The position numbers and the translations under genes were made by a program. A stretch of DNA of 42,462 nt, taken from NCBI GenBank assembly GCA_948468315.1, contig CAOKHL010000015.1, positions 1 through 42,462 of the forward strand, written 5' to 3'. The notes below the pieces were generated by a model, which was given only the letters and a program-made list of their open reading frames with translations, was not told the origin of the DNA and ran no database searches. The DNA is from an uncultured Eubacteriales bacterium. Lineage in GTDB: Bacteria; Bacillota; Clostridia; TANB77; CAG-508. Below, one piece after another: positions 14,660 through 24,085 of this stretch; the first letter of the stretch is position 1; each line of letters begins with the position of its first letter.

Positions 14660-17600
14660 ATGGGACAATTTGTACATTTACACATACACAGTGAATTCAG
14701 TCTATTGGACGGAGCAAACAGAATAAAAGACTTGCCAGTTCGAGCAAAAGAACTCGGAATGGATGCAATAGCTATAACAGACCATGGAGTAATGTATGGA
14801 GCAATAGATTTTTATAAAGCATGTAAAAAAGAAGGAATAAAACCCATAATAGGATGTGAGGTATATGTAGCACCACGTTCTAGGTTTGACAAAGAACCAG
14901 GAATAGACAACAAATATAATCACCTAATATTACTTGCAAAAAACAATCAAGGTTATCAAAATTTAAGTAAATTAGTATCTTTAGGGTTTATTGATGGATA
15001 TTATTACAAACCAAGAATAGACCTAGAAATTCTAGAGCAATATAGTGAAGGTCTAATTTGTTTAAGTGCATGTTTAGCAGGAAGTGTAAACCAAGCACTT
15101 CTAAATGGAGAAAATGAAAAAGCTGAAGAAATAGCACTTTGGCATAAAAAAGTTTTTGGAGAAGACTATTATATAGAAATTCAAAACAATGGAATAAAAG
15201 AACAAGTACTAGCTAACCAAAAATTAGTTGCATTAGCAAGAAAATTAGACATTCCACTTGCTGCAACAAATGACGCACATTACCTAAAAAGAGAAGACGC
15301 ATACAATCATGAAGTATTACTTTGTATTCAAACAGGAAAAAGAATGAGTGATGAAGACAGAATGAAATTCGAGACAGAAGAATTATATGTAAAATCACCA
15401 GAAGAAATGATAAATTATTTTAAAGCATTTCCAGATGCAATAGAAAACACTGTAAAAATAGCCGAAAAATGTAATGTTGAATTTGAATTTGGACATACTA
15501 TACTTCCAAATTATCAAGTACCAGAAGGATTTGAAACACACTATGACTTCTTGGAAAAACTTTGTTTTGATGGAATGAAAAAAAGATATGGAGAAAATAT
15601 ACCAAAAGAATATTTAGAAAGAGCAGAATATGAGCTTGGAGTTATAAAAAAGATGGGATATGTAGACTATTATTTAATAGTATGGGACTACATAAATTAT
15701 GCCAAGACACATAATATCCCAGTAGGTCCAGGGCGTGGTTCTGGTGCAGGTTCGATACTTGCATATTCAATAGAAATAACAGATATAGACCCAATGAAAT
15801 ATAATTTACTTTTTGAAAGGTTTTTAAACCCAGAAAGAATTAGTATGCCAGACTTTGATGTTGACTTTAGTGATGAACAAAGGCAAGAAATAATTGATTA
15901 TGTTTCTAACAAATATGGAAAGACCCATGTATCCCAAATAATTACATTTGGAACATTAGCAGCAAAAAATGCAATAAGAAATGTAGGTAGAGCATTAGAT
16001 ATATCTTTAGCAGAAACAGACAAAATCGCAAAAATGATACCAAATGAATTACACATAACAATTCAAAAAGCAATAGACCAAAATATAGAATTAAGAAACC
16101 TTTATGAAAATGATGAAAGAATAAAAAAACTTTTAGATGTATCAATGGCTTTAGAAGGAATGCCAAAAAACACATCAACACATGCATGCCGGAGTTGTTA
16201 TAACAAAAGACCCAGTAGATACATATGTTCCTTTATATGTAAGAGATGGCCAAAATGCAACTCAATATATAATGACAACACTTGAAGAACTAGGACTATT
16301 AAAAATGGACTTCTTAGGACTTCGTACATTAACTGTTATAAAAGATACAAAAGAAATGGTAAAAAAAGACTATGGAATAGATGTAGAATTTGACCAAGAT
16401 ATGAATGACCCTAAAGTTTATAAATTATGGCAAGAAGGAAAAACATGTCGGAGTATTCCAATTTGAAAGTCAAGGAATGAAAAACTTCATGCAAGAACTA
16501 AAACCAGACTGTTTGGAAGACTTAATAGCTGGAGTTTCATTATATCGTCCAGGGCCAATGGACCAAATACCTCGTTATGTAAAGGGAAAACAAACAGGAT
16601 TAAATGAATATACACACCCAAGTTTAGAGCCAATATTAAATGTAACATATGGTTGTATGGTTTACCAAGAACAAGTTATGCAAATAGTACGTGACTTAGC
16701 AGGATATTCACTTCGGAAGAGCAGATTTAGTTCGCCGTGCGATGGGAAAGAAAAAGCTAGATGTTATGGCAAAAGAAAGAGAAGTTTTTATAAATGGACA
16801 AATAGACGAAGAAGGAAATGTAATAGTTCCAGGATGTGTAAGAAATGGAATAGATAGCGAGTCAGCTAATAAAATTTTTGATGAAATGGCAGAATTTGCA
16901 AAATATGCATTTAATAAATCACATGCTGCATGTTATGCAGTAGTATCATATCAAACAGCATACTTAAAAGCATATTATCCACCAGAATTTATGGCTGCCA
17001 TGCTTAACAGTTATTTAGGAAACCTAGATAAAGTACCAGTTTATATAGATGAATGTAAAAGTTTAAACATAGAAATATTAAAACCAGATATTAATATGAG
17101 TGAATTAAAGTTTACAGCTATCAATGGAAATATAAGATTTGGTTTAGGAAGTGTAAAAAATGTTGGAATAGCTCCAATAGAAGCTATTATAAAAGAAAGA
17201 AATAAAAATGGAGGATATGTATCATTTACAGACTTTTGTGAAAGAATAGCAGATGAGGCAGTTAATAAAAAATGTATAGAAAGTTTAATAAAATCAGGAG
17301 CATTTGATGAATTTGAGCAAACAAGACATACACTTTTAGAGTCTTTTGAAGGAATTATAGACACAATTCAAAGCTCAAAGAAAAAAGGTCTAGAAGGCCA
17401 ATTTTCAATGTTTGATTTAGGATCAAGTGATGATGATGAAAATAATATGAATGATATAAAATATTCTTTTGTGGAAAAAGAAGAATTTTCAGAAAAAGAA
17501 TTATTATCACAAGAAAAAGAAATGCTTGGAATTTATTTATCAGGACATCCACTTAGCAAATTAAAAGAAGAAATAGAAAAACAAGCAACAATAAGTACAA

Positions 17601-18193
17601 GAGATTTAAATGTAATAGATAACAAAATGAATCCAGAAGATGAAGAAAACATAAGTGAGATAGAACTACAAACTCAATATGATAATCAAAAAGCATTAAA
17701 ATTTAAGGATGGACAAGAAGTTAGGTTTGTGGGAATAATAACATCAATTAAAAAGAAATTTACAAAAACTAACAGAGTAATGGCTTTTGTAAGTATAGAA
17801 GATTTATATGGACAGGCCGAAGTAATTGCATTTGAAAATGCATATTTAGCAGCAAAGAACAGTTTAATGGAAGAAAATATTGTTCTTGTAAAGGGAAGAC
17901 TAAGTATAAGAGATGAAGAAAAAACTACAATTATTGCAAACGAAATAACTGATTTTGGAGTTCATAAAAAAAGAATTTTAAGTATAAATATTACAAATTT
18001 AGATGAAACTATAAAAAAGAAACTTAGAGGAGCGATAAAATATTTTAATGGTGAAATGAACAATATTCCTGTTGAAGTACAGGAAGGGGACAGTATTCTA
18101 AAATGCGGAGCAATTTATTTAACTGAGAATATTTTGAAAGTGTTTGAAGATATTGTAGGCAAAGAAAATGTAGTAATTAAAAGTGAAGATTAA
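14660..18193 (+). CDS. dnaE: DNA polymerase III alpha subunit (three CGG +1 sites)
   Basis: The joined product is 1176 residues, normal for DnaE, the replicative DNA polymerase. Order: PHP domain (FVHLHIHSEFSLLDGA, AITDHGVMYGA), polymerase core with GPGRGSGAGSILAY and catalytic PDFDVDFSD, then KMDFLGLRTL, fingers with SLYRPGPMDQIP, GRADLVRRAMGKK and FNKSHAACYAVVSYQTAYLKAYY, a helix-hairpin-helix region, and an OB fold near residues 1010-1090. The frame must shift at 16190, 16449 and 16714; each time skipping the C of CGG restores a conserved Gly. It is preceded by a structured leader. No second replicative polymerase is in the window, so all three events are presumably needed. RBS AAGGAG; ATG 14660. 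Confidence 0.93.
16190..16192 (+). other. CGG +1 recoding site in dnaE (1 of 3)
   Basis: In-frame TGC CGG A. +1 gives THAC-GVVIT, with Gly511 at a conserved family position; the zero frame leaves the family and stops at about 16285. Confidence 0.88.
16449..16451 (+). other. CGG +1 recoding site in dnaE (2 of 3)
   Basis: In-frame TGT CGG A. +1 gives GKTC-GVFQFES, where Gly597 is part of a near-invariant DnaE motif; the zero frame hits a stop within about six codons. Confidence 0.9.
16714..16716 (+). other. CGG +1 recoding site in dnaE (3 of 3)
   Basis: In-frame CTT CGG A. +1 gives GYSL-GRADLVRRAMGKK, with Gly685 in the conserved fingers motif; the zero frame ends at 16857. Confidence 0.9.
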
Positions 18194-18243
18194 TAAGTTT
18201 TAATTAAAAGGGATTAAATAGAGAAAGGAAGCAATATTTAAGC

Positions 18244-19536
18244 ATGTTAAAAAATAAAGACATATATATTATACCTTTTTTGGGTTTTTTAGCAATAATA
18301 CTTGGAGGCTTTCTTATCCTTATGTTACCATTTTGCAATAATGGAAATGTAAGTATATTTGATGCCTTTTTTACTTCCACATCTGCAACTTGTGTAAATG
18401 GTTTAGTAACTGTTGATTTATCTCAAGAATATACATTTTTAGGACAAATTGTAATTGCGATTATTACTGAAATTGGAGCAATCGGTTTTGTTACATTTAT
18501 TTCATTTATATTAAATTTAAAAAGAAAGAAAATGGCGTTATCAGAAACATTATTACTAAGTAGCGCTTTAAATGATAACAATTATAGTAAATTAAGACTT
18601 AGATTAAAAGAAGTTATAAAATATACTTTAGTTATAGAATTAATAGGAAGTATATTTTTATCAATAGCATTTGTTCCTATGTATGGGGTAAAACAAGGTG
18701 TATGGTATAGTATTTTTCACTCAATAACAGCTTTCTGTAATGCGGGTTTTGATTTGTTTGGAACATCTGGTTTTACAATATTTACAGATAATATATATAT
18801 TAATGTAGTATTTATAATATTGATGTTTTTAGGTTCAGTTGGTTTTTTTGTTATTGAAGATATAATAAACTCAATAAAGGAAAAACGTTTTATACATTTA
18901 AGTTTTAATACAAAAATAGTATTAACAACTACTTTAATTATATATTTATTATCAGTAATTTTAATAAAAATTGCTGAGCCAAATTTAACAATATTACAAG
19001 TATTATTTTCTAGTGTGACATGTAGGACAACAGGTTTTTCAACTATAAATATGGGAGATACAAATTCAATTACTAAAATAATAATATCATTGTTGATGAT
19101 GATAGGTGGAGCTCCTAGTTCAACTTCGGGAGGTATAAGAATTACTTCTATTGCAATTATATTTTTAACTATACGTTCAGCATTAAGAAACAAAAAAGAT
19201 GTTATATCTTTTTACAAGAAAATTGATTTTCAGACAATAAAACAGGCACTAACTAATATTTTTATAAGTAGCATAATTGTGTTTATAGCTATTTTATTAT
19301 TTGTAAAAATACAAGATATTGAATTATCAAATGTTTTATTTATGTGTGTTTCTGCTTTTTCTGCAACTGGGTTATCAGTTGTAGATGTAAGTAATTTAGA
19401 ATTTATTTCAAAAGTAATACTTATGATATTAATGTTTATAGGAAGAGTTGGACCAATATCAATACTTTCAATATTTATATTTAATAAAAAAGAAAATAAG
19501 AATATTGAGTATGTATCAGGGAACATTATGTTATAG
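18244..19536 (+). CDS. ktrB: KtrB/TrkH-type potassium uptake channel subunit
   Basis: This 430-residue membrane protein has the four-fold M1-P-M2 architecture of Ktr/Trk ion translocators. The four selectivity-loop glycines are visible in SATCVNGLVTVD, FCNAGFDLFG, CRTTGFSTIN and SATGLSVVD. The flexible gating region appears as GGAPSSTSGGIR. It is the size of KtrB rather than the longer TrkH. The partner regulator ktrA starts 16 bp downstream, consistent with a two-gene operon for K+ uptake at the cytoplasmic membrane. The AGAAAGGAAGC RBS precedes ATG 18244. All arginines avoid CGG. Confidence 0.92.
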   Translation: MLKNKDIYIIPFLGFLAIILGGFLILMLPFCNNGNVSIFDAFFTSTSATCVNGLVTVDLSQEYTFLGQIVIAIITEIGAIGFVTFISFILNLKRKKMALSETLLLSSALNDNNYSKLRLRLKEVIKYTLVIELIGSIFLSIAFVPMYGVKQGVWYSIFHSITAFCNAGFDLFGTSGFTIFTDNIYINVVFIILMFLGSVGFFVIEDIINSIKEKRFIHLSFNTKIVLTTTLIIYLLSVILIKIAEPNLTILQVLFSSVTCRTTGFSTINMGDTNSITKIIISLLMMIGGAPSSTSGGIRITSIAIIFLTIRSALRNKKDVISFYKKIDFQTIKQALTNIFISSIIVFIAILLFVKIQDIELSNVLFMCVSAFSATGLSVVDVSNLEFISKVILMILMFIGRVGPISILSIFIFNKKENKNIEYVSGNIML

Positions 19537-19552
19537 GGAGTGATAAATTAGT

Positions 19553-19967
19553 ATGAAAAAACAATGTATTGTTATAGGACTTGGAATTTATGGTATGAAT
19601 GTTGTAAAAAAATTATCTGAAGAGGGAATGGAAGTTCTTGCAATTGATAAAGATATGAGATTAGTTGAAAAAGCTGGTCATTTTGCAACTAAAGCAGTTT
19701 GTATAGATATAACAAATATTGATGCTTTTGAGCGGAATTCCTATTGATGATTTTGATATTGGAGTTGTTGGTATTGGAGAAAATGTTTCTGTTAGTATAA
19801 TAACTTGTTTGGCTTTAAAGGAAGCAGGGGTAAATTATGTTATTGCTAAAGCAGGTGATAAGCTTCATAAGAGAATTTTGGAAAAGTTGGATGTAGATGA
19901 GATTGTTTTACCAGAGGAGCATTTGGGGATTGTTACTGCTGAGAATATCTTAAGTGGGAAAGAGTAA
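19553..19967 (+). CDS. ktrA: KtrA-like potassium channel gating subunit, RCK_N domain only (one CGG +1 site)
   Basis: The joined product is 137 residues, covering the RCK_N (TrkA-N) Rossmann domain that binds nucleotide and gates KtrB. The dinucleotide motif CIVIGLGIYGMNVVKKL is at the N-terminus, AIDKDMRLVEKA gives the acidic end of beta-2, and VIAKAGDKLHKRILEKLDVDEIVLPE closes the domain. The break at CGG 19733-19735 (GAG CGG A) is repaired by +1 to DAFE-GIPIDDFDIGVVGIG. Relatives continue with an RCK_C domain that binds c-di-AMP; here a TAA follows ENILSGKE, with no further matching sequence in any frame. It is truncated or a minimal variant. Confidence 0.8.
19733..19735 (+). other. CGG +1 recoding site in ktrA
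   Basis: In-frame GAG CGG A. +1 yields Gly61 and the rest of RCK_N; the zero frame stops four codons later. Confidence 0.82.
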
Positions 19968-20021
19968 TTTCTTTGATTTCTTAATGCGAACAAAAATTTT
20001 TATTTTTTTTGCAAAAAAGTA

Positions 20022-20050
20022 TTGACAAGTTGAAAAATTGGATATATAAT
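20022..20050 (+). promoter_or_regulatory. consensus sigma-A promoter
   Basis: TTGACA (20022-20027), a 17-bp spacer and TATAAT (20045-20050). It lies about 64 bp before the metallopeptidase ATG and shows that the coding frame does not start further upstream. Confidence 0.85.
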
Positions 20051-20113
20051 TTCAACATACAAAGCGAACAACAATTTGCAAAACAAATGAACGTATTAAG
20101 GGAGGAAATTATA

Positions 20114-20632
20114 ATGATTAGTTTATTAAATAGAAAAAGAAAAATGGAAAAAGATTTAAAGAAAAGTGCAAAAATATTTGGAGAAACAATTGAAGTAAAA
20201 ATTATATATAGTAAAGTAAAAAATCCTGAATTAGATTTAGTAGGCAATATTATAAATGTATATCTTCCTAGTAAATATAAAAGAACAGGAAATATGGCAA
20301 TAGTAAAACTTGCAATAGATAAAATGTATGAAGAAATTGCAAGAGTAGAAATAGAAAAGGTTATGGAAGAAACAAGAATAATGCTTAAAGGATTAGCACC
20401 AGAAAATTATGTAATAAAAAGAATACCAAACAAATTTGCGAAAACACTTCAAGATAAAACAATAATTATAAATCCAGAAGTTGTTAAATATGACAAAAAA
20501 GTATTAAGATATGTAGTATTACATGAATTTTGTCATTTAAAATACAAAACACATTCAAAAGGTTTTTTCGAAATGATGGAGAGATATATGGATAATTATG
20601 AGGATTATGATTATATATTAAATGTAGCATAA
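20114..20632 (+). CDS. YgjP-like (DUF45) zinc metallopeptidase
   Basis: This 172-residue protein has the C-terminal zinc motif VVLHEFCHLKYKTHSKGFFEMMERYMDNY: HExxH plus a His and aromatic/acidic residues that match the YgjP/DUF45 group of the gluzincin-like peptidases. The N-terminal region forms a basic segment (MISLLNRKRKMEKDLKK) and a predicted beta sheet (ETIEVKIIYSKV, GNIINVYLPSKY). Start ATG 20114 is fixed by AGGGAGGAAAT and by the promoter at 20022-20050. The cellular substrate of the family is not well known. It stands alone between a promoter and a terminator. Confidence 0.8.
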   Translation: MISLLNRKRKMEKDLKKSAKIFGETIEVKIIYSKVKNPELDLVGNIINVYLPSKYKRTGNMAIVKLAIDKMYEEIARVEIEKVMEETRIMLKGLAPENYVIKRIPNKFAKTLQDKTIIINPEVVKYDKKVLRYVVLHEFCHLKYKTHSKGFFEMMERYMDNYEDYDYILNVA

Positions 20633-20651
20633 AAAATATATAAATAATTGT

Positions 20652-20684
20652 ACCAAGAAATTTTTTTATTTCTTGGTTTATTTC
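20652..20684 (+). terminator. intrinsic terminator
   Basis: ACCAAGAAAT (20652-20661) pairs with ATTTCTTGGT (20668-20677) around a T loop, followed by TTATTTC. Confidence 0.75.
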
Positions 20685-20694
20685 ATATTTCCTC

Positions 20695-20724
20695 TTGACA
20701 GTTCCAAACCTAAAATGATATACT
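20695..20724 (+). promoter_or_regulatory. rny promoter
   Basis: TTGACA (20695-20700), an 18-bp spacer and TATACT (20719-20724), about 100 bp upstream of rny. Confidence 0.75.
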
Positions 20725-20822
20725 AATGGAGTAGAAAAATATATCTAATAAAATAAAAGACAAGTTTTAATATATATATTTATTCGCACATTGAAAATTA
20801 AATAAGAAAGAGGTGTATGATT

Positions 20823-22364
20823 ATGAATAGTTTAATCATAATCGCTACTTTCTTAATCTCACTAGCAATCGGAATAGTTGTTGGAATGGTAACAAGAAAA
20901 AAGGTTGCAGAATCTAAAATTGAAAGTGCTGAACAAGAAGCTAAAAGATTAGTTAATTTAGCTAAAGTTGAAGCTGAAAATATGAGAAAAGAAGAGATAT
21001 TTAAAGCTAAAGAAGAAATAATGAATAACAGAAAAGAATTAGATCAAGAGATTAAAGAAAGAAGAAGCGAGATTCAAAAACAAGAATCAAGAATCATTCA
21101 AAAAGAAGAAAACTTAGACAAACGTTCAGAAAATTTAGAAAAGAAAGAACAAGAAATAGACAGAGAATATCAAAGTCTAGAAAATCAAAAAAGTGAAGTA
21201 AATGGACTTTATGAAAAACAAGTTGAAGAACTTCAAAGAATAGCTTCTCTAAGTAAAGATGAAGCGAGACAATATCTATTAGCAGAAATGGAAAAAGAAA
21301 TAACAACTGAAAAAGCCAAAATAATTCGAGATTTAAATCAAAAAGCTAAAGATGAGGCAAACAAAAATGCAAAAGAAATCATATCATATGCAGTACAAAA
21401 GTGTGCAGCAGACCATACATCAGAAACAACTGTATCAATAGTTAGTCTTCCAAGTGATGAAATGAAAGGAAGAATAATAGGTAGAGAAGGAAGAAACATA
21501 AAAGCATTAGAAACATTAACAGGAATAGACTTAATAATTGATGATACTCCAGAAGCTGTAATTCTATCAGGGTTTGACCCATTAAGAAGAGAAGTTGCAA
21601 GAATTGCCCTTGAAAAATTAATTGATGATGGAAGAATACATCCAGCAAAAATTGAAGAAATGGTAGAAAAAGCAAAAGAAGAATTAAACACTATCATTAA
21701 AGAAGAAGGAGAAAGAGCAGCGCTAGAAACAGGAGTAAATAATCTACATCCAGATATTATTAAACTACTTGGAAAGCTTAAATATAGAACAAGTTATGGT
21801 CAAAATGTATTAAGCCATTCAATAGAAGTATCTAATCTAGCAAGAATAATGGCAGAAGAATTGGGATTAGATGCTAAAAGAGCAAGAAGAGCAGGATTAC
21901 TTCATGACATAGGAAAAGCATTAGACCATGATATGGAAGGTACACATGTTCAAATAGGTGTAGATGTATTGAAAAAATACAAAGAAAATCCGCTTATTAT
22001 TAATGCTGTTGAGGCACATCACGGAGATGTAGAACCTCAAACAATGGAAGCAGTTTTAATACAAGCAGCAGACGCAATATCAGCATCAAGACCAGGAGCA
22101 AGAAGAGAAACCTTAGAAGCATACATAAAAAGACTAGAAAGCCTAGAAACAATTGCAGACTCATTTGATGGCGTAGAAAAATCATTTGCAATACAAGCAG
22201 GACGTGAAGTAAGAATAATAGTAAAACCAGATAAAATTTCAGACGACCAAATGACAGTTTTAGCAAGAGATGTTTCTAAACGTATTGAAGATGAAATGGA
22301 TTATCCTGGACAAATAAAAGTTAACATTATAAGAGAAAAAAGAGTAGTTGATTATGCTAAATAA
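20823..22364 (+). CDS. rny: ribonuclease Y
   Basis: RNase Y is the membrane-anchored endoribonuclease that initiates mRNA decay in many Firmicutes. The 513-residue protein has an N-terminal membrane helix (residues 2-24), a long charged coiled coil to about residue 195, a KH domain ([17 protein letters not shown]...GIDLIIDD), and an HD domain with [24 protein letters not shown] and [11 protein letters not shown] metal ligands. ATG 20823 has better spacing from AGAGGTG than the in-frame ATG 20817. It has its own promoter and terminator. Its presence together with an RNase G/E gene shows a dual decay machinery, common in Clostridia. Confidence 0.95.
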   Translation: MNSLIIIATFLISLAIGIVVGMVTRKKVAESKIESAEQEAKRLVNLAKVEAENMRKEEIFKAKEEIMNNRKELDQEIKERRSEIQKQESRIIQKEENLDKRSENLEKKEQEIDREYQSLENQKSEVNGLYEKQVEELQRIASLSKDEARQYLLAEMEKEITTEKAKIIRDLNQKAKDEANKNAKEIISYAVQKCAADHTSETTVSIVSLPSDEMKGRIIGREGRNIKALETLTGIDLIIDDTPEAVILSGFDPLRREVARIALEKLIDDGRIHPAKIEEMVEKAKEELNTIIKEEGERAALETGVNNLHPDIIKLLGKLKYRTSYGQNVLSHSIEVSNLARIMAEELGLDAKRARRAGLLHDIGKALDHDMEGTHVQIGVDVLKKYKENPLIINAVEAHHGDVEPQTMEAVLIQAADAISASRPGARRETLEAYIKRLESLETIADSFDGVEKSFAIQAGREVRIIVKPDKISDDQMTVLARDVSKRIEDEMDYPGQIKVNIIREKRVVDYAK

Positions 22365-22376
22365 TTAATTTAAATA

Positions 22377-22413
22377 AAAAAATTCCTAGAATAAATTTCT
22401 GGGAATTTTTTAT
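22377..22413 (+). terminator. intrinsic terminator after rny
   Basis: AAAATTCCTAGA pairs with TTCTGGGAATTTT, followed by TTTATTT. Confidence 0.85.
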
Positions 22414-22486
22414 TTACAATTAACCTTTTTTGTTATATAATAACCCCAAAAAAGATAAAAATTTATTTATCAGAACGGAGGAAAAA

Positions 22487-23218
22487 ATGTTTTTTGACAA
22501 AAGAACTTTATATGTAATTATGGCCATAATGGTATTATGGGGGTTATCAAGTTATCTAACAAATACAAGTGCTTTATTAGGATTATTATATACAATACCA
22601 GGAGTGTTAATTGCTATAACATTTCATGAATTTGCTCATGCAAAAGTTGCTGATATGTTAGGAGATGATACACCAAGAAGAGAAGGAAGAATTTCATTAA
22701 ATCCATTATCTCATATAGATCCAATAGGTTTTATAATGTTATTATTTGCAGGATTTGGATGGGGGAAACCAGTAAATGTAAATCCAAGAAATTATAATAG
22801 AGATATAACTATGGAAAAAGCAGATAGTATTGTATCAATAGCAGGTCCAGCAACAAATATAATATTAGCAATTATTTTCACTATGATTTATTTTTTAATA
22901 TATAAAATAAAAGGAACAGCAATATTTGCAAGTACAGTAGGAAGCATAATAATGCAAATGATAGTATATACTATAACTATAAATGTAGGACTTGGAATAT
23001 TTAACTTAATTCCGCTTCCACCTTTAGATGGCTCAAAAGTAATAAAACCATTTTTACCATACAATGCAAAAGTTTGGTTTGAAGATAATGAAAAAATGTT
23101 TTATTTGATATTTGTAATATTATGGATAACAGGAATTGCGGGAACAATAATTTCTCCAATAATAAATTTAGTATTTAATGGAATATTTAAATTAGGAAGT
23201 TTAATTTTTAGAATTTAA
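22487..23218 (+). CDS. site-2-protease family (M50) membrane metallopeptidase
   Basis: This 243-residue multi-pass protein has the zinc-binding ITFHEFAHAKVADMLGD near residue 44, embedded in a helix, and the second M50 motif NLIPLPPLDGSKV near residue 183. The order of conserved blocks (EGRISLNPLSHIDPIG, GWGKPVNVNPRNY, AGPATNIILA) matches the compact SREBP/SpoIVFB-related rhomboid-like group found next to scpA-scpB and rlu genes in other Firmicutes. It may cleave membrane proteins, but its target cannot be read from context. ATG 22487 is chosen for the ACGGAGGAA RBS; the frame upstream lies in a terminator. Confidence 0.85.
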   Translation: MFFDKRTLYVIMAIMVLWGLSSYLTNTSALLGLLYTIPGVLIAITFHEFAHAKVADMLGDDTPRREGRISLNPLSHIDPIGFIMLLFAGFGWGKPVNVNPRNYNRDITMEKADSIVSIAGPATNIILAIIFTMIYFLIYKIKGTAIFASTVGSIIMQMIVYTITINVGLGIFNLIPLPPLDGSKVIKPFLPYNAKVWFEDNEKMFYLIFVILWITGIAGTIISPIINLVFNGIFKLGSLIFRI

Positions 23219-23289
23219 ACTATAATATATATTGAAAAAAAATATAAGTTATGATAAACTTTTCATATAAAGTAGAAAGAGGTGACACA

Positions 23290-24027
23290 ATGATAAAAGC
23301 ATATGCTAAGTCCGATGTTGGAAAAGCAAGAGATATTAATCAAGACAGTTTTTATATTACTGAGGACCAATTTCCAAATGCGCATTTATTTATATTAGCT
23401 GATGGAATGGGAGGATGTAATGCTGGAGAAATAGCAAGCAAACTTGCAATTACATGTAGTAGAAGTTATATAGAAAATAATATAAAAGAAACACCAAAAG
23501 ATAAAGAAAATCTTATTCAACTTATCGGGAGTAGTGTAGAATATGCCAATATGGTTGTGTATGAAAAATCTTTAGAAAATAAAGAATTTGAAGGAATGGG
23601 TACTACTTTAGAAGTTTGTCTAATAATAAACAGTAGAGCATATATTGCTCATATAGGAGATAGTAGAATTTTCAGAATAAGAAAAGGAATAATTAGACAA
23701 TTAACACAAGACCATAGTTATGTTCAAACTTTAGTAAAAGAAGGAACAATAACAAAAGAAGAGGCTAAACATCATCCAAAGAAAAACATGTTAACAAAAG
23801 CAGTTGGATGTAATGCCTTTGTTGAACCTGATGTAATGGTAAGAGGTTTCCAAAAAGGAGATACATTAGTTATGTGTTCAGATGGTTTAACAAATATGGT
23901 AAGTCAGGAAGAAATATTCAATTTAGTTACAGAAAATTTTGAAACAGCCCCAAAAGAATTAGTAAATTTAGCAAATCAAAATGGTGGAATAGATAATATA
24001 ACAGTAGTAACAATAAAAAATTTGTAA
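23290..24027 (+). CDS. prpC: PP2C-family serine/threonine phosphatase
   Basis: PrpC removes phosphates placed by PrkC on the kinase itself and on its targets. The 245-residue protein shows the PP2C metal-binding motifs: RDINQDSFY near residue 13, LADGMGGCNAGE near residue 35, MGTTLEV, AHIGDSRIF near residue 120, CSDGLTNMV near residue 195 and GGIDNITVVTI near the end. ATG 23290 follows AAAGAGGTGA. prkC starts 58 bp downstream, which is the standard pairing, and the two probably form one transcript. It is soluble and cytoplasmic; no CGG codons. Confidence 0.93.
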   Translation: MIKAYAKSDVGKARDINQDSFYITEDQFPNAHLFILADGMGGCNAGEIASKLAITCSRSYIENNIKETPKDKENLIQLIGSSVEYANMVVYEKSLENKEFEGMGTTLEVCLIINSRAYIAHIGDSRIFRIRKGIIRQLTQDHSYVQTLVKEGTITKEEAKHHPKKNMLTKAVGCNAFVEPDVMVRGFQKGDTLVMCSDGLTNMVSQEEIFNLVTENFETAPKELVNLANQNGGIDNITVVTIKNL

Positions 24028-24085
24028 GGAACTGTAATATACAAAATATTATAGAATAAACATTCAAAAGAAAGGAATGTAAGAA

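Noticed and set aside
14660..18193. dnaE split by inteins or into separate subunit genes
   Set aside because: There is no extra sequence at the breaks and the conserved motifs continue within one residue, so nothing is inserted. No start codon with RBS precedes the downstream parts.
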